Shown here: positions 21,801 to 32,592 of the stretch, piece after piece | How positions within the stretch are numbered: position 1 is the first letter of the stretch | Layout of the letters: every line of letters begins with the position of its first letter | Assembly: GCA_014529385.2 (NCBI GenBank) | Contig: CM043968.1 | Span: forward strand, 7,852,648 to 7,916,647 | DNA length: 64,000 nt | Direction: 5' to 3' | Source: Adiantum capillus-veneris | Taxonomy: Eukaryota; Streptophyta; Polypodiopsida; Polypodiales; Pteridaceae | The notes under the pieces: model-generated | What the model was told of the DNA's origin: nothing | What the model saw: only the letters and a program-made list of their open reading frames with translations | Database searches by the model: none | Translations under genes and position numbers: made by a program

Positions 21801-22291
21801 TTTGTAAATGTGCCCGCAGTTTTTCTATCTCTTGCCCGCATGGTCATCCCTTCAGTGGGAAATCTGAGTGCCTCTGCCACTATTTCCTTTGTAATTACAA
21901 CCTCTACCTTATTTCCTTTGTTGTCTGAGATTTGGGCAGTTTCGTCTTCCTTGATGGTGGACAGAATCTTGCAAGCTTTCTGAAAGTCTACTCCGCAGGG
22001 CTCTTGTTCATAGAAGTGTCAGAGTCCCAACCTGCGGTTGGCCTCTTTGGTTTCTAGCTTTGCAGCTACATCGTAGACCTCTTTAGGCAAGAGCTGCAAC
22101 TCCACCGGATGCCCTTCTTCACTCTTAAATCTGCCCGTGAAGACCGTGGTGTGGTGTTCTTCTAACTGCTCTTTAGAAAGGTAAGATGCCTTTGTAGCTT
22201 TTACTGACTCGGGGTCCAGTTGATACGGGGGTAGCTCTTGCAGTTCCTCCTTTTGGTTTAACTTTTTCTTTGCTTTCTCCGCAACTTGCAT
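18856..22291 (-). pseudogene. ORF3: long extra reading frame after pol, unknown function
   Basis: The ATG at 22291 (MQVAEKAKKKLNQKEELQEL) has an in-frame stop four codons before it. The same frame runs to about 20618 interrupted only by stops, then shifts. The protein ends in FCKC at 18856, 116 bp before the polypurine tract. Total is about 1,145 codons. Regions in order: a globular part of about 270 residues (including HFYEQEPCGVDFQ, VEVVITKEIVAEALRFP, HFHFLAKRPPRYTKPNHAVA, GMADNLPPAPD); a basic/Ser-rich linker; an E/Q/T-rich acidic stretch (about 20620-21000); two coiled-coil stretches (about 20160-20510 and 19900-20100); and a C-terminal part with YGFYARCMFLPSHNMLAFEE. I see no membrane segment, so an Env-like role is not supported. 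The globular part has a relative at 52420-53115. Function unknown. Confidence 0.65.
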
Positions 22292-22397
22292 TGCTCCTGT
22301 TCAGTGAATAGAGTGCAAAGTTAGCGGAGTTGTCAGATTTTTCTCCAGAATGTCCTTTTAGACTGAAATGCTGATAATCTGGTCCAAATTGCTTCAA

Positions 22398-24849
22398 ATC
22401 AATTTTTCAACAAGCAAAGATGCATAAAATCATGCGAGGAACAAAACTTATGGTCAAAACAAAAATTTGCAACCAAAGTAAATAATCGCGATTATTTACA
22501 GCTGGGGAAAATTTCAACTTTTTTGCAAACTTGGCTTTATAGGCTTGAAGTATGTTCCAATTACATGCTCTGAGGGAAATATGGGCTCATTTGAGTGTAT
22601 AGGGTGAAAATGGTACCAGATTTTGGCTTTAGGTCTCTGAAACAATAGATATAAAGAAAATTTGAGATTTTGAAATCCAAATTGACTCAAAATTGGCTAG
22701 TGGGCTTATTTCAACGGGCTCTTTGGATATATGATGACAAATTTTTCAAATTGCCCCATTTTGGCCAAAAAGTAAATAATCGCAATTATTAACTTTTCTT
22801 CCAAAATTGACATTTTTTTGGCATAGACTGGTTCTAGGCATGGTATAGACCTTGGGTATGAATTATGAGGTGATTTGGATCAAGAAAAGTTGTCCATAAC
22901 CCAAATTTTGGTTTACACAGACTTCTTTGTGTTTTTTGGCAATTTTGCAAGTAATGGGTGGTCATTTTGGCTCATACTTGATTTTTGGCATGTAAGGTGA
23001 GGTGAATTGACAATTTCCATGATAATTGCGATTATTTACAACAGTGACAAAAACTTTGCATTTCACATAAATATTGACCAAAACATGTTTCATACACCTA
23101 ATACAAGTCCTAAATTGAATTCGGTCAAGTTTGGTCATGCTGGCATCACTTTGTGCTCTGTTGACTTTGAAATCACCGTTTTTTGTGATTACTCTGTCTG
23201 TTGGGTTGGTCGGTCAACTTTGAGGCTTTGGACTTGTCCGTAACATCATCGTGAAGCTACTTGTCCAATTCTAGCTCATTTAGAGTCAGTTTGGCCTCAT
23301 ATGTCGAATTTGACGCTTTGTGACCTTCGAGCCGTTTTCCGCTTTTTGAGGGCTTTACTTGATGGATTTCAATAAACCAATCATATACATTGTATATGAA
23401 CCTCATTAGCAGTCCATCTGTGGAGTCAGGTCGGAATTCTGGCCTTTCCCAAAAAACCCGAATTCTCTACTGAGGACCCCCTTGACCCCAATCGAATGAT
23501 CATCTGATGGTAAGGAATGGTTCTATTATGTTAGGGCATGGTATGGTTCAAATCCCATCCGATTTGGTCAAGCTGACAGGCCGCTATGGTCACTTTTAGG
23601 TCATAGGTCTTCGTGCACTGCTCGGCTTCTAGGGTTTTTTCTAGGGCTTTAGACTAGCTACCGGCCGTACAGAATGGATCATTGATTAGTAAGGAACTTA
23701 CCCCTCATGTCTTGTGTGAGACAGCGCTAAAAAAGGTCAACTGTGGGCTCCGGAAATAACGCGCGAAAGAAGCCGAAATGCTCTCTCTGAAAAGCTCCAA
23801 GTGGAAATGAGGTGGTTTTAGCCTAAGCTGGATATCTATACCCAGACTTCCCGAACCAATTTTCCCCAGATTCCCCCGTTAGTCCTATTAGGCCATGAAA
23901 TCTATGTTAGGCTCAAAAAGTTCCAAAATCGGATTCGTGTAGCTCATTCTGCAAGAATTTTGCAAAAGTAGGCTTGGCCACCTAATTTGGCCTCCCCGCT
24001 TCCATCTTCTGATTTCATTGAAAATTTTTGTGCTTGTCCGCTTTGTCTTTCTGATCACCATCGTGTCTTTCGTTTTTCCATCTGAGTTTCCCTGCTATTT
24101 ATTATTAATTTTTGACCTTTTTATTTGAAAAATCAAAGAAAATAGAAAAATTCTCTTTAAAAAAATAAAGTGAAAATCCAATAATTAAGAAAATTCCTTG
24201 AAAAACATAGCTTTATTGTTTTTTGTTGGATTTCTCCATTTCTAAGCCTCCCTATCAGCAAAAATGATGAAAAATACCCCAAGAAGGACTATTTTTTATG
24301 ATTTTATGATAGTATATACACTATTTACACTCATCGGGAAGATATTATCAATGACTTTTCCCACTTAATGAATTATAAGGGCATTATTAGGTAATTTTGC
24401 AAAAAAATCACACGTTAACATGAAACTTTTTCCTCCCTCTTCAAACATTGCCCTTAATTACTTAATATTTAGTAGTACCCTTCCACCCCTCCTAGATGGC
24501 TTTCTCCGGGACGATTGCGTGCATGGGTCGAACAATTGTGTCTATGCATAGCCGTGATTGGCTCTACCATGATATAAAGATCAATGCAATTCAACTCAAT
24601 ATGCTGTGCAAGAGCTGGGTCTTGAGTCAATAACTCAAGGGTTTCCGATGTCGAGGTTTGCTATTGGTATCTTCCAAAGAGCAAATCTTGTAGCCTTTGT
24701 GCTCTCTGTTTGATAGTACCATCAGGGTGTTTAAGCACGCTGATTGCTTGAGCTGTTGGGAGCACTTTAGACGGTTGTCGAGCTTTTTCTCGCCATTGGT
24801 AGCTCGGTCTGCTTGGTGCATGGTTCTTGAGAGTCTGTTGAGACTTAAC
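22398..24849 (-). repeat. Pre-ORF3 spacer with periodic dyads
   Basis: No gene is visible over 2.4 kb. The part next to ORF3 is a degenerate tandem repeat whose conserved block is a dyad. A 22-bp perfect palindrome with core TAAATAATCGCGATTATTTA lies at 22479-22498, TAAATAATCGCAATTATT at 22773-22790 and ATAATTGCGATTATTTA at 23022-23039 (spacings 294 and 249). Shared surrounding phrases include 'ttttgcaa', 'caaattttggtt' and 'ggtcatttt-g'. The rest (23100-24600) shows no clear repeat and is AT-rich near 24100-24450. The same dyad family fills the leader. Confidence 0.75.
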
Positions 24850-25560
24850 TCACCACTGTTTGGTTGGTTTTGCGTTGTGTGGAGAAGATAAGTGCTCCTT
24901 TTTCTTCCAAACCTTTTTCATGTTAGGTTCCTTGTTCATAGATGCTCGATTCTGTGCTTGAATCCTTGGAATCGTCTTCTGTTTCTTTGGTGAAATTTTA
25001 GGCACCCATATCTGATTTGGTTTATCCACAAGTTGTGCCTTTGGTACCCAAATTTTCCTGACTCCTTGCATGCTACTTGTAGCATTTGTTTGTCGAGGGG
25101 ATGGAGAAGATTTACTTCGTGGATTGGTACTCTGATTGCATCTTTTCCATTCCTCTTTGCTTGGTGCAATAGGAAGAATGAGTTGCCCTCCCTTAAGTGA
25201 TAGCTTTAGCTGATTTGTATCCCAATCTGGTACTGCTTTGTATGTTCGCATCCAAGGTATACCTAGAATCATAGTCTCATTCATGTGTTCATCTGAAAAA
25301 CATACAAACTGATGTGGACATGAACATCCATGTACTACAACGTTCAAGTTGACCACTCCCAATGTTGGAGTCGAATTCTTGTTGCATCCTTTGATTGTCG
25401 TTATTCCTGCGGTCAATGCTTGACTTGTTGCTTTCTTGTATGTGGAATAACTGACTGCATTCACTCTAGCTCATGTGTCTACCAAAGCATTGGTGCTATG
25501 ATTGTTGAGCTGTACTTTGATGCGGAGATCCATTCCATTTAACCAGTCGTCATCTGTCGA
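24850..25560 (-). pseudogene. Second retropepsin-like domain downstream of integrase
   Basis: The minus strand reads RIKVQLNNHSTNALVDT, then a TGA at 25473-25471 exactly where the catalytic glycine of D-T-G belongs, then ARVNAVSYSTYKK. About 55 residues later comes NETMILGIPWMRTYKAVPDW, the ILGxPW strand that closes the retropepsin fold. Spacing, the alpha/beta pattern and both motifs match an aspartic protease, and this copy is distinct from the normal one at 29153-30280. It is followed by a basic tail with repeated KIWVPK / QIWVPK. A frame change links it to the end of the integrase frame (25596), so it may have been a C-terminal extension of Pol. Inactive as it stands. Confidence 0.6.
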
Positions 25561-25595
25561 AACTGCATCTTTAGGTAATTCCCATTGTCGATCAT

Positions 25596-27140
25596 CTATT
25601 TCCAAAGTGTTGATGGGATCGGTATATGTTGATTCTTGAGAGCAGCTTTACGCTTGAGTACCTGAAGTCTAGCTTTCTCTTGGGTTTCATCAATAACCTG
25701 TTGTCGCTTCATCTTCCTTTGTTTGGCTGCATGCATTCTCTCTAGCAATTCATTGGTTAGTGGCAAATTGTATTTCTTTAAACGACATCCACTAATCCAA
25801 TTAGCCATTGGTTCACCATCTAAGGTTGACAATTTTACTGCTCCACTTGGAGATACATCTTCAATGATAAATGGTCCATTTTCCTTTTTCTTAAACTTGG
25901 GAATGTGTTGCTTAAGGGAATAGACTAGAACTAATTCCCCTTTCTTAAAAATTTTGGTGATTAAGTGGGAATCAGAAAAACTGTTTTTGTTTCCGCTTTT
26001 GTGCATAGATATGAGCTACAACAGTTAGCCTTTGCTCGTCTAGCTTTTCCAACTCTTCAAGTCTTTCTGACAATCCATGTCCAGTCCACTCAAGAGTTTG
26101 TGCTACCCTTAAGGTCGGCAATAGAAATTCTCTTGGCAGTATGGCATCAAGACCATAAACAAGGTTAAAGGGTGTAGCATTTAAAGCCGTTTTGAATGAA
26201 ACTCGATAAGCCCATACAACAACATGGAGATTCATTTCCCAGTATGTCCTTCCTGAACTAACCACTTTAATTAGTACCGGGCTAAGAATTTTATTCGTAT
26301 GCTCAGCTTGTCCGTTTGCTTGTGGGTGATAGGCAGCGGAGCTGTTATGGATAACCATAAACTCATTAAGCAAATAGTTTATTACCTCGTTGAGGAAATG
26401 AGTTCCCCGATCACTGACAATCTCTATTGGAAGTCCATACCTTACGAATACATACTCATATAAGAATGCAGCAGTGGTTCTGGCATCATTCTTTTGAGTC
26501 GCTTTAGCCTCGGTCCATTTGGTTAAATAGTCCGTAGCTACGATGATATATTGAGCTTGGGTTCTATAAGCAGGTGGTTGTATCAGTCCAACAAAATCTA
26601 TACCCCATTTTGGAAGGCTCTGCCCCCCATCATTGGTCTTAAGGGCATGCTATCTACACGTGTTGACATTTTTGCTCGTTGACAAGCATCACACCTTCAA
26701 ACATATTCTTTGGTATCTGCAAAAATTGTTGGCCACCATATGCTTGCCATCAAGATTGCTCTTGCGGTGGTCTCACTAGAAAAGTGATCTCCAGCTAATC
26801 CAGCATGTGCTTGTTCTATAAACGGAATATACTCGTTTTCATTCGCACAAAGACGCAAATGTTGATCTTTACCTCACCGATATAATTGGTTCCCAATGAG
26901 AGCATAGTCTCTTGCTTCCGTTTCAATTGCTCTTTGACGGCGTTTACTCATATCCTCAGGAAATGTTCGACTTGATAAGTAAGTAACGAGATAGTTACTC
27001 CACTTAGGAACATGTGACATTTGAAACAACGTTACATGAGGAATGGGTTGTTGTTTTTGACATTGAGGGAAATCAATTACAAAAGATCGAACATCTCTCC
27101 TCATAGTCGGCCAAAATACTCCAAGTCTTAAGATTCATTG
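25596..27140 (-). pseudogene. Integrase of the 18.7-kb element
   Basis: The HHCC finger is recognisable (EQAHAGLAGDHFSSETTARA ... RCDACQRAK, about 26680-26825, with a TAG just before RCDAC). The core carries D in GIDFVG (about 26600), D in IVSDRGTHF (about 26410) and E in AAYHPQANGQAEHTNKIL (about 26310-26345), so the D,D,E triad is present across a frame change near 26605. The C-terminus is VLVYSLKQHIPKFKKKENGP FIIEDVSPSG, ending STLWK at 25596. There is no chromodomain. It would integrate the element with a 5-bp stagger, as the CATGC duplication shows. Confidence 0.8.
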
Positions 27141-27990
27141 CATAGTTTGGTCTTCCTCAAAGTGAAGTCCTACTATGGTAACATGTGCTTGACTTAGGTA
27201 CTGATCCCTTTCTTCAGGGTTAATTCATAAAAACAATATCCCGTCTCGATTTCTTTTATATAGCCTCCCAGTTAGTAATTGATACGTAGCCGATTGCTCA
27301 ATTAAATCAACTGTGATAGGGAGTGGTGAATCTACTTGAGCTATTGTCATCAATGACACAATTTTTTTAGACCATCTAGGTATCATTTCCACGGAGAACA
27401 AATAGGCATCTGGTAGATCATCATCTACCCCTTTAGGTGATTCCCCTCAAACAATCTTGGACAAATGATCTGCTCGTTGATGTGTAGGGACTTTTTTTAC
27501 AACCACAGTGAAATCAAATTTGAGAAGAATGATGAACCATCTCACTATTCTTCTTGTGCTGCATGGCTTGTTGACCAAATATAACAAAGCTTGGTGGTCC
27601 ACAAAGAACACAAACTTGTTGGCCAATAGGTAATGTCTATACTTTTTAACGACATAGATCATTCCTAATCCTTCTCTTTTAGTGGTGGTGTAATTCTTTT
27701 CTGCCATATTCAATTGTCAGCTTGCATAAGAAATAAGAAAGTCAATTTTCCCATCTCCTGGTTGGGCTAGTATACAACCAATAACAAAGTTTGAAGCATC
27801 TACGTGTACGTGGAATACCTTATCCCAATCGGGTGCTTTCAATATTGGAGCTAAGGTGAGAGCTTGCTTAAACTTCATGAAGGATTCTTCACATGCCTCG
27901 GTCCATTCAAAGTGCGTAATCAAGCTATACATGGGTTTTGCAATTATAGCATACATGTAGATGAACCGTCGGTAATATCCACAATGTCCC
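27141..27990 (-). pseudogene. RNase H and connection region of the 18.7-kb element
   Basis: It includes FHVHVDASNFVIGCILAQPG (catalytic D-A-S), NMAEKNYTTTKREGLGMIYV (catalytic E), KFVFFVDHQALLYLVNKPCS (catalytic D) and THQRADHLSKIV. All three acidic residues I can place are kept. A stop after ISYAS (about 27717) and another after SKIV (27447) interrupt the frame. I do not see a second, archaeal-type RNase H domain, which some Tat/Ogre elements carry. I did not test every frame for one. Confidence 0.75.
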
Positions 27991-29116
27991 ATGAAGGCTT
28001 GTACCCCTTTGACTGTTGTTTGTCTAGGAAAATCAGCAATGACATGAATCTTTTCAATATCGATAGCTATGCCATTTTTAGACACTATGTGTCCCAGGAT
28101 ATTTCCTTGTCTTCCCATGAATGTGCACTTTTCCGGGTTTAAGAAAATCCTGTAAAGTCTACATTTCTCGAATACCTTTTTGAGGTGTTCAAAATGATCA
28201 ACTCAAATTGATGAATGGACACATAAATCATCCATGTATACTTCCAAGAATTTTCGAAGATACTCTTTGAAATCATGGCTCATCAATCTCTGAAATGTGG
28301 CTGGAGCATTAGTTAACCTAAACGGCATAACCCGATAGGCAAATATACCCCATTCTGTTGCAAAAGCAGTTTTATGCTGATCTTTTGGGTCGACCAAAAG
28401 TTGATTGTATCCCAAAAAGCCATCTAGGAAGCTGTAAGCTTCTTTTCCTGCCACTCGTTCTAAAACGTGCTCAGTTATCGGAAGAGGAAAGTTGTCTCTA
28501 ATGGTAGTTGCATTCACTTTTTTGAGATTAATGCACACTCGTAATTTCCCATTCTTCTTAGGTACTACCACAATTGGAAACACCCAATCAGTGTGCTCAA
28601 TTTCGTAAATAAATTCAACTTCCTTTAGTTTTTCAATCTCTTCTTTGATCTTTCTGGCAAATGTTTCATTATAAGTGTATGGTCTTGTCTACTTGATTTC
28701 GCATCATCTCTCATGGGTATGGTATGTTGGCAGATTTCTGGACCAACACCCTTGAGATCCTTGTAGGACCAAGCAAAGATATCCTGGTATTCCTTTAACA
28801 AGCTCAGCAAAAGCTTTTCTTCTTCTTCTGTTAGGTCATTTGCAATGTAGGCCGGTCTAAGCTCTTCTCCTGGTTCAGCCAAGTCTACCCTTTTAGTGTT
28901 TTCAGGTCCTTCGTAAGACTCGCCTTGTTTCCGTAGTTCCCTAACAGGTTGTTCGATTATGATTTTCCGATCTTGGAGAGTATACTTTTTGTAATGGGAT
29001 GGAACATGCATTACATCCTTCCCATCCTCTTTCGTGGTTTCCATTTCGGTGGTGTATATCTCCTTTAGAGCTTTTTTCAACTCTTGATATTTCTTTTTTC
29101 GCTCGACTCTAGTCAT
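27991..29116 (-). pseudogene. Reverse transcriptase of the 18.7-kb element
   Basis: N-terminal entry: YQDIFAWSYKDLKGVGPEIC (about 28760). RT motifs: FPIVVVPKKNGKLRVCINLK, FPLPITEHVLERVAGKEAYS FLDGFLGYNQ, MPFRLTNAPATFQRLM, and the intact catalytic EVYMDDLCVHSS (about 28210-28250), then LNPEKCTFMGRQGNILGHIV and GVQAFMGHCGYYRRFI. Stops lie near 28689, 28202 and in the entry segment. The YMDD box and aspartates survive, unlike in Element 2. Confidence 0.8.
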
Positions 29117-29152
29117 GAGTGGTTTTTTATCGTGATGTTCTTCTTGAGTACC

Positions 29153-30280
29153 CTACCTTGTTTTTCTCGATGTGTGAGACATTTTGGAGTCTCCGTTTGA
29201 AGGATATCTGCCAGTTATTTTGTCCTTGACACTCTGCATCAGAAATTGTGTTTTATTGGAGACTGATGGCATAGGTCGTGCTTTCACAATTTTAGTGTCC
29301 CTCTTTCTTCTATACCATTTTTGTCTTCTTGATTTCTGGTTTGGAAAGTCAAAAAACTTTTCCTCCCTTCCCCTTAAGAGTAGTTGAGCTCTCGTATGTT
29401 CTTTTTCGGATCCCGAATCTTCGGAGGTAGCTGAGTGTTCATCTGACTCATCAGTTGCATCGTAATAGAGGTAAGAAAAGACTTGTTGAGCTTTCAACAA
29501 GTCCTTTGTTTCCTCATCCTTATTTTCAATGTTAAGGACTGACATCATTTGGATGGGAATTATGTCGTAGCCATCCTCATCGCAAAATTGAGTAGGCATA
29601 GACGTATTCACACATACATCCATTGTCGCTAAGATTTGAGTCCACTCGAATGGTTTGAATAAATGCTCTGGGAAGGGTTCAGGTATGTAGGCTTCGTCTG
29701 TACAGTCCCTTTCTAGGATACATTCCTCTCGTCTCAAGCTTCCATTTTCTGAAGCTCCGCACATCCAAATAGGAGTGTCTTTGTTTAGCCAAGATAGAAG
29801 TTTAGTTTCAGCCAAAGAGACTGAATCGAACTCCTGGATGGGTGTTTTCAAAACATCTATATAGGTGTGGTCCTTTAGATTGATCCTTGTTATAGATCCC
29901 ACCTGCTTTAAGTACAAATAGTCGTTTCCCCAATCTTGGATAAGCTGTACTTGTCGCATGAAAGGTCTTCCCAATATGATTTCATAGTTGAGTTTTTTCC
30001 CAAAGTCTACTATGGCAAAAGTGTGTTGATATTCAATTCCATAGGAGTTGACTATCACTTTTTCTAATAGCCCTAGTGGTCTTTCAATGTGTCCGTCCAC
30101 CAACTGCAATTTCATTCGCGTTTGTCTAATGGCTGGCTGTCCCCAGGATTCCCATACTGCTTTAGTGGCTATGGCTATGCCAGCTCCACTATCCAGTATT
30201 GCCATGGTTTCAATGTCATTATATTTCACTGGGAGGGTAGTGTTTCCTCTTCCCCTTCATAATATTCTCCGACCTTGTTC
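29153..30280 (-). pseudogene. Protease (retropepsin) of the 18.7-kb element
   Basis: An open frame of about 358 codons. The active site is NDIETMAILDSGAGIAIATK (D-S-G, about 30180-30225) and the closing strand is NYEIILGRPFMRQVQLIQDW (about 29930-29990). A long acidic/basic tail follows (EDSGSEKEHTRAQLLLRGRE). The core of about 110 residues is normal for the family; the tail joins it to RT. Unlike its neighbours, this frame has no stop from 30229 to 29153. Confidence 0.8.
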
Positions 30281-31445
30281 ATAGGAACTGATCGAATCTC
30301 TTTGTATTCCATTTCATTTTTCGAGTTTCCCAGATTCTTAGAGATTAACCCCGTTATCCCCACCTTTTCTAGGGTTTTCTGTAAATCATTCCATAAGTAT
30401 GGCCTGAGTTTCAACAGTTCCCCCAAAGTAAGAGTGCATTGGATAGGTGTAGATATGATTGATTGAATGTTGTCTACTTCTAGGGTCCGTTTGGCTCTTT
30501 TGACTTGAGTGCTTTTGCAAATGCTATAGACTCATCTTCGTTGTCTCCCAAGTAAGAAGGTAATGTTTTAATGTCATCGATTTAAATATTCCTGAAGCCT
30601 CTGATCCACAATCCCCGTACAAGGATTGTATATCCATGTTTATATCAGATGGTAGGTTATCCAACCAGACTTCCTCTATAGGAGCTGACTTTAAAGTTAG
30701 GCTCCCATCATTGATCTCCCTTACCTTTTCCCATAAGTGTCTTGGCCAGTCTTCCTCCACGAATGGAATACCATCTAAGGCATCTTCACTGTCCGGCACT
30801 ATGAGCTCTGGTTCATTTGTTTCAAGGTGGGGTTCTGCCACCACATCGGATTTTGCTTTCGTTTCTCCTACCGCAAGCTCTTCCGGTTTTGCAATACTTT
30901 CAAGCTTGGGTTTCTGTTTATCCAGCATTTCTTGCGTGATTCTTACCAAAATTTTGATAAGCTTCCAGCTTCGTTACTTCCATGTCCGGAGATGGAAAAA
31001 CTATCCATTTGTTTTCCATGTTTTGGCCTGCTTTTAGTCCGACTTGGTAGGCTTCCAAGGCAGCATTGATAGGCTCAAAAATTTTATCAACTAGAATGGA
31101 TCCTCTAGATTTCACGGTTGTTTCCTTGAATTCACTGCCAGTTTCTTTCAACTTGTCCTGGGCTAGAATTTTTGCTTTCTCTTCGTTTTCAATTCATTGT
31201 TTTTGGTTTCTCCTCTCATATCTTTTGCTTCTGCTCCTTTTGATTCTTTGAGAAGAAACTTTTGTGTTCTCCAAATCATCAGAGGAATTGTGTTTCTTTT
31301 TCTTTGCCTGGGCTCTAGTGATTACCTTGATTGGAACAATTGGTTCGCTCTGTGATGAGCTACTAGGCATCACACTTTGGACTATGTTGACTACAGTTTT
31401 TTCCTTGTTCAAAGTATTCTTAGGACAATCTTCCGGAAAGTGTCC
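30281..31445 (-). pseudogene. Gag-protease linker of the 18.7-kb element
   Basis: Several consecutive frames with no catalytic motif: RAQAKKKKHNSSDDLENTKV (about 31250-31320), GSEFKETTVKSRGSILVDKI, then LAVGETKAKSDVVAEPHLET with an acidic VPDSEDALDGIPFVEEDWPR. Charged, low-complexity composition and position between the zinc knuckles and the protease suggest a C-terminal Gag extension. It is broken by stops and frame changes. Confidence 0.5.
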
Positions 31446-32590
31446 TCACTTTTTGCAACATTGTATGCAATAGGCTTCAATTGGTTTAAGGTTTTTGTCA
31501 GGCTCTGGACATTCGTTCTTCCAATGGTCATCAACACCACAATTATGGCAATTTCCTGTTATGGGCTTCATCATGGGTCTTCCCATGGGAGTTCTGACAC
31601 CTTGATTAGCTACATAATACATTGGTGCGAGCTCTGGTGGAGCATAAGTCATGGTTTCCTCCATTGGTGGTGGTTGTGGACTATACCAATCTCCCTCTAC
31701 CATTATTGTAGATGGACTAAACTCTGCATAGGTTGTAACATGCACTAATGCTTGTTCATCTATGACTCCTTTTGAGTGCATGTACTTTACAGGCACCGCA
31801 TTATGTCTTGGATAAGGAGGTTGTTGTCCCAACATAGGTTGAGGTCTCTCCATACCCATTGGTGGTCTTTGAACTTGAGCCATATTAGGCTGATATCTGT
31901 ACATGGGTTGTCCTGGTGGCCTCCTCATGGACACGTACTGAACATTCCCATCATACTTTGGGTCTGAAGTAGCACTCATGGGTCTCATGGTTGGTCAATT
32001 TACCCTCAATTGCACACCATTTTTGTGGCCTAATTGGTTGTCCTTGTGGGGATATCCCCTGTCTTGGTCCTCTCATAGGTGCTTTTTGCATATTGTTCAT
32101 CATGTCATTCATCCTTTTTAGGATATCTTCTATGGCTGAGAGTGGTGCCACAGCAGCCGTTCCCACTTGTGCTGGTTTTGTGGTTTGCGGTCTTCTCGCT
32201 TTGGTTATGCTTAGGGACATCCTCTTCATTAAAGATCTCACAATTGTCTCCTAGGTAGATAGCATCAGACACACACGCCTCTAGGGTTGTATGCTTTTTA
32301 CTATAGAGTATAGCATGAAGTTCTTTTTTTAGCAATCCCTCCAGAAATAATGATACAAGTTGCTCCTCTGTAGCTTTCTCCATCTCTGGGCATCTGGCAA
32401 TGTATTGTTTCATTCGAGTTGCACAATCCCTAACAGACTCACCATGTTTCTGTTTGAAGCTGTAGATTTGAGCTACCGTATTATGTTTAATCCCCATTTT
32501 AGAACAAGCAGCTACAAATCCTTGGGCTAATGTATTCAAATCCATGATTGACCTTGGTGGAATGTTTTGGAACCATGTCAAAGCTTTTCC
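31446..32590 (-). pseudogene. gag of the 18.7-kb element: capsid and zinc knuckles
   Basis: The retrotransposon-gag core reads MTWFQNIPPRSIMDLNTLAQ GFVAACSKMGIKHNTV, then KQKHGESVRDCATRMKQYIA RCPE and LFLEGLLKKELHAILYSKKH (32581-32250). A Pro/Met-rich spacer follows, then CHNCGVDDHWKNEC (CX2CX4HX4C, about 31515-31556) and a second knuckle CIQCCKK-stop-GHFPEDC with a TGA at its centre (about 31446). The stop replaces a basic residue in RNA-binding position. A clear relative of the capsid part lies at 59395-60190 on the other strand. Confidence 0.8.
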
Positions 32591-32592
32591 TT

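Noticed and set aside
20566-21928. Plus-strand frames of 60-106 codons opposite ORF3
   Set aside because: The minus strand carries a long, compositionally coherent protein with a homologue elsewhere; the plus-strand frames are shadows of it.
18856-22291. ORF3 as a retroviral envelope-like gene
   Set aside because: The position fits, but I see no signal peptide, no membrane-spanning segment and no Cys-rich ectodomain; the protein is charged and coiled-coil.
29153-30229. A functional protease gene
   Set aside because: The frame itself is open, but it belongs to a polyprotein whose gag, RT and integrase all carry stops, so it is unlikely to be expressed as such.
30636-32254. Plus-strand frames of 80-133 codons opposite gag
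   Set aside because: Capsid and zinc-knuckle motifs are on the minus strand; no motif appears on the plus strand.
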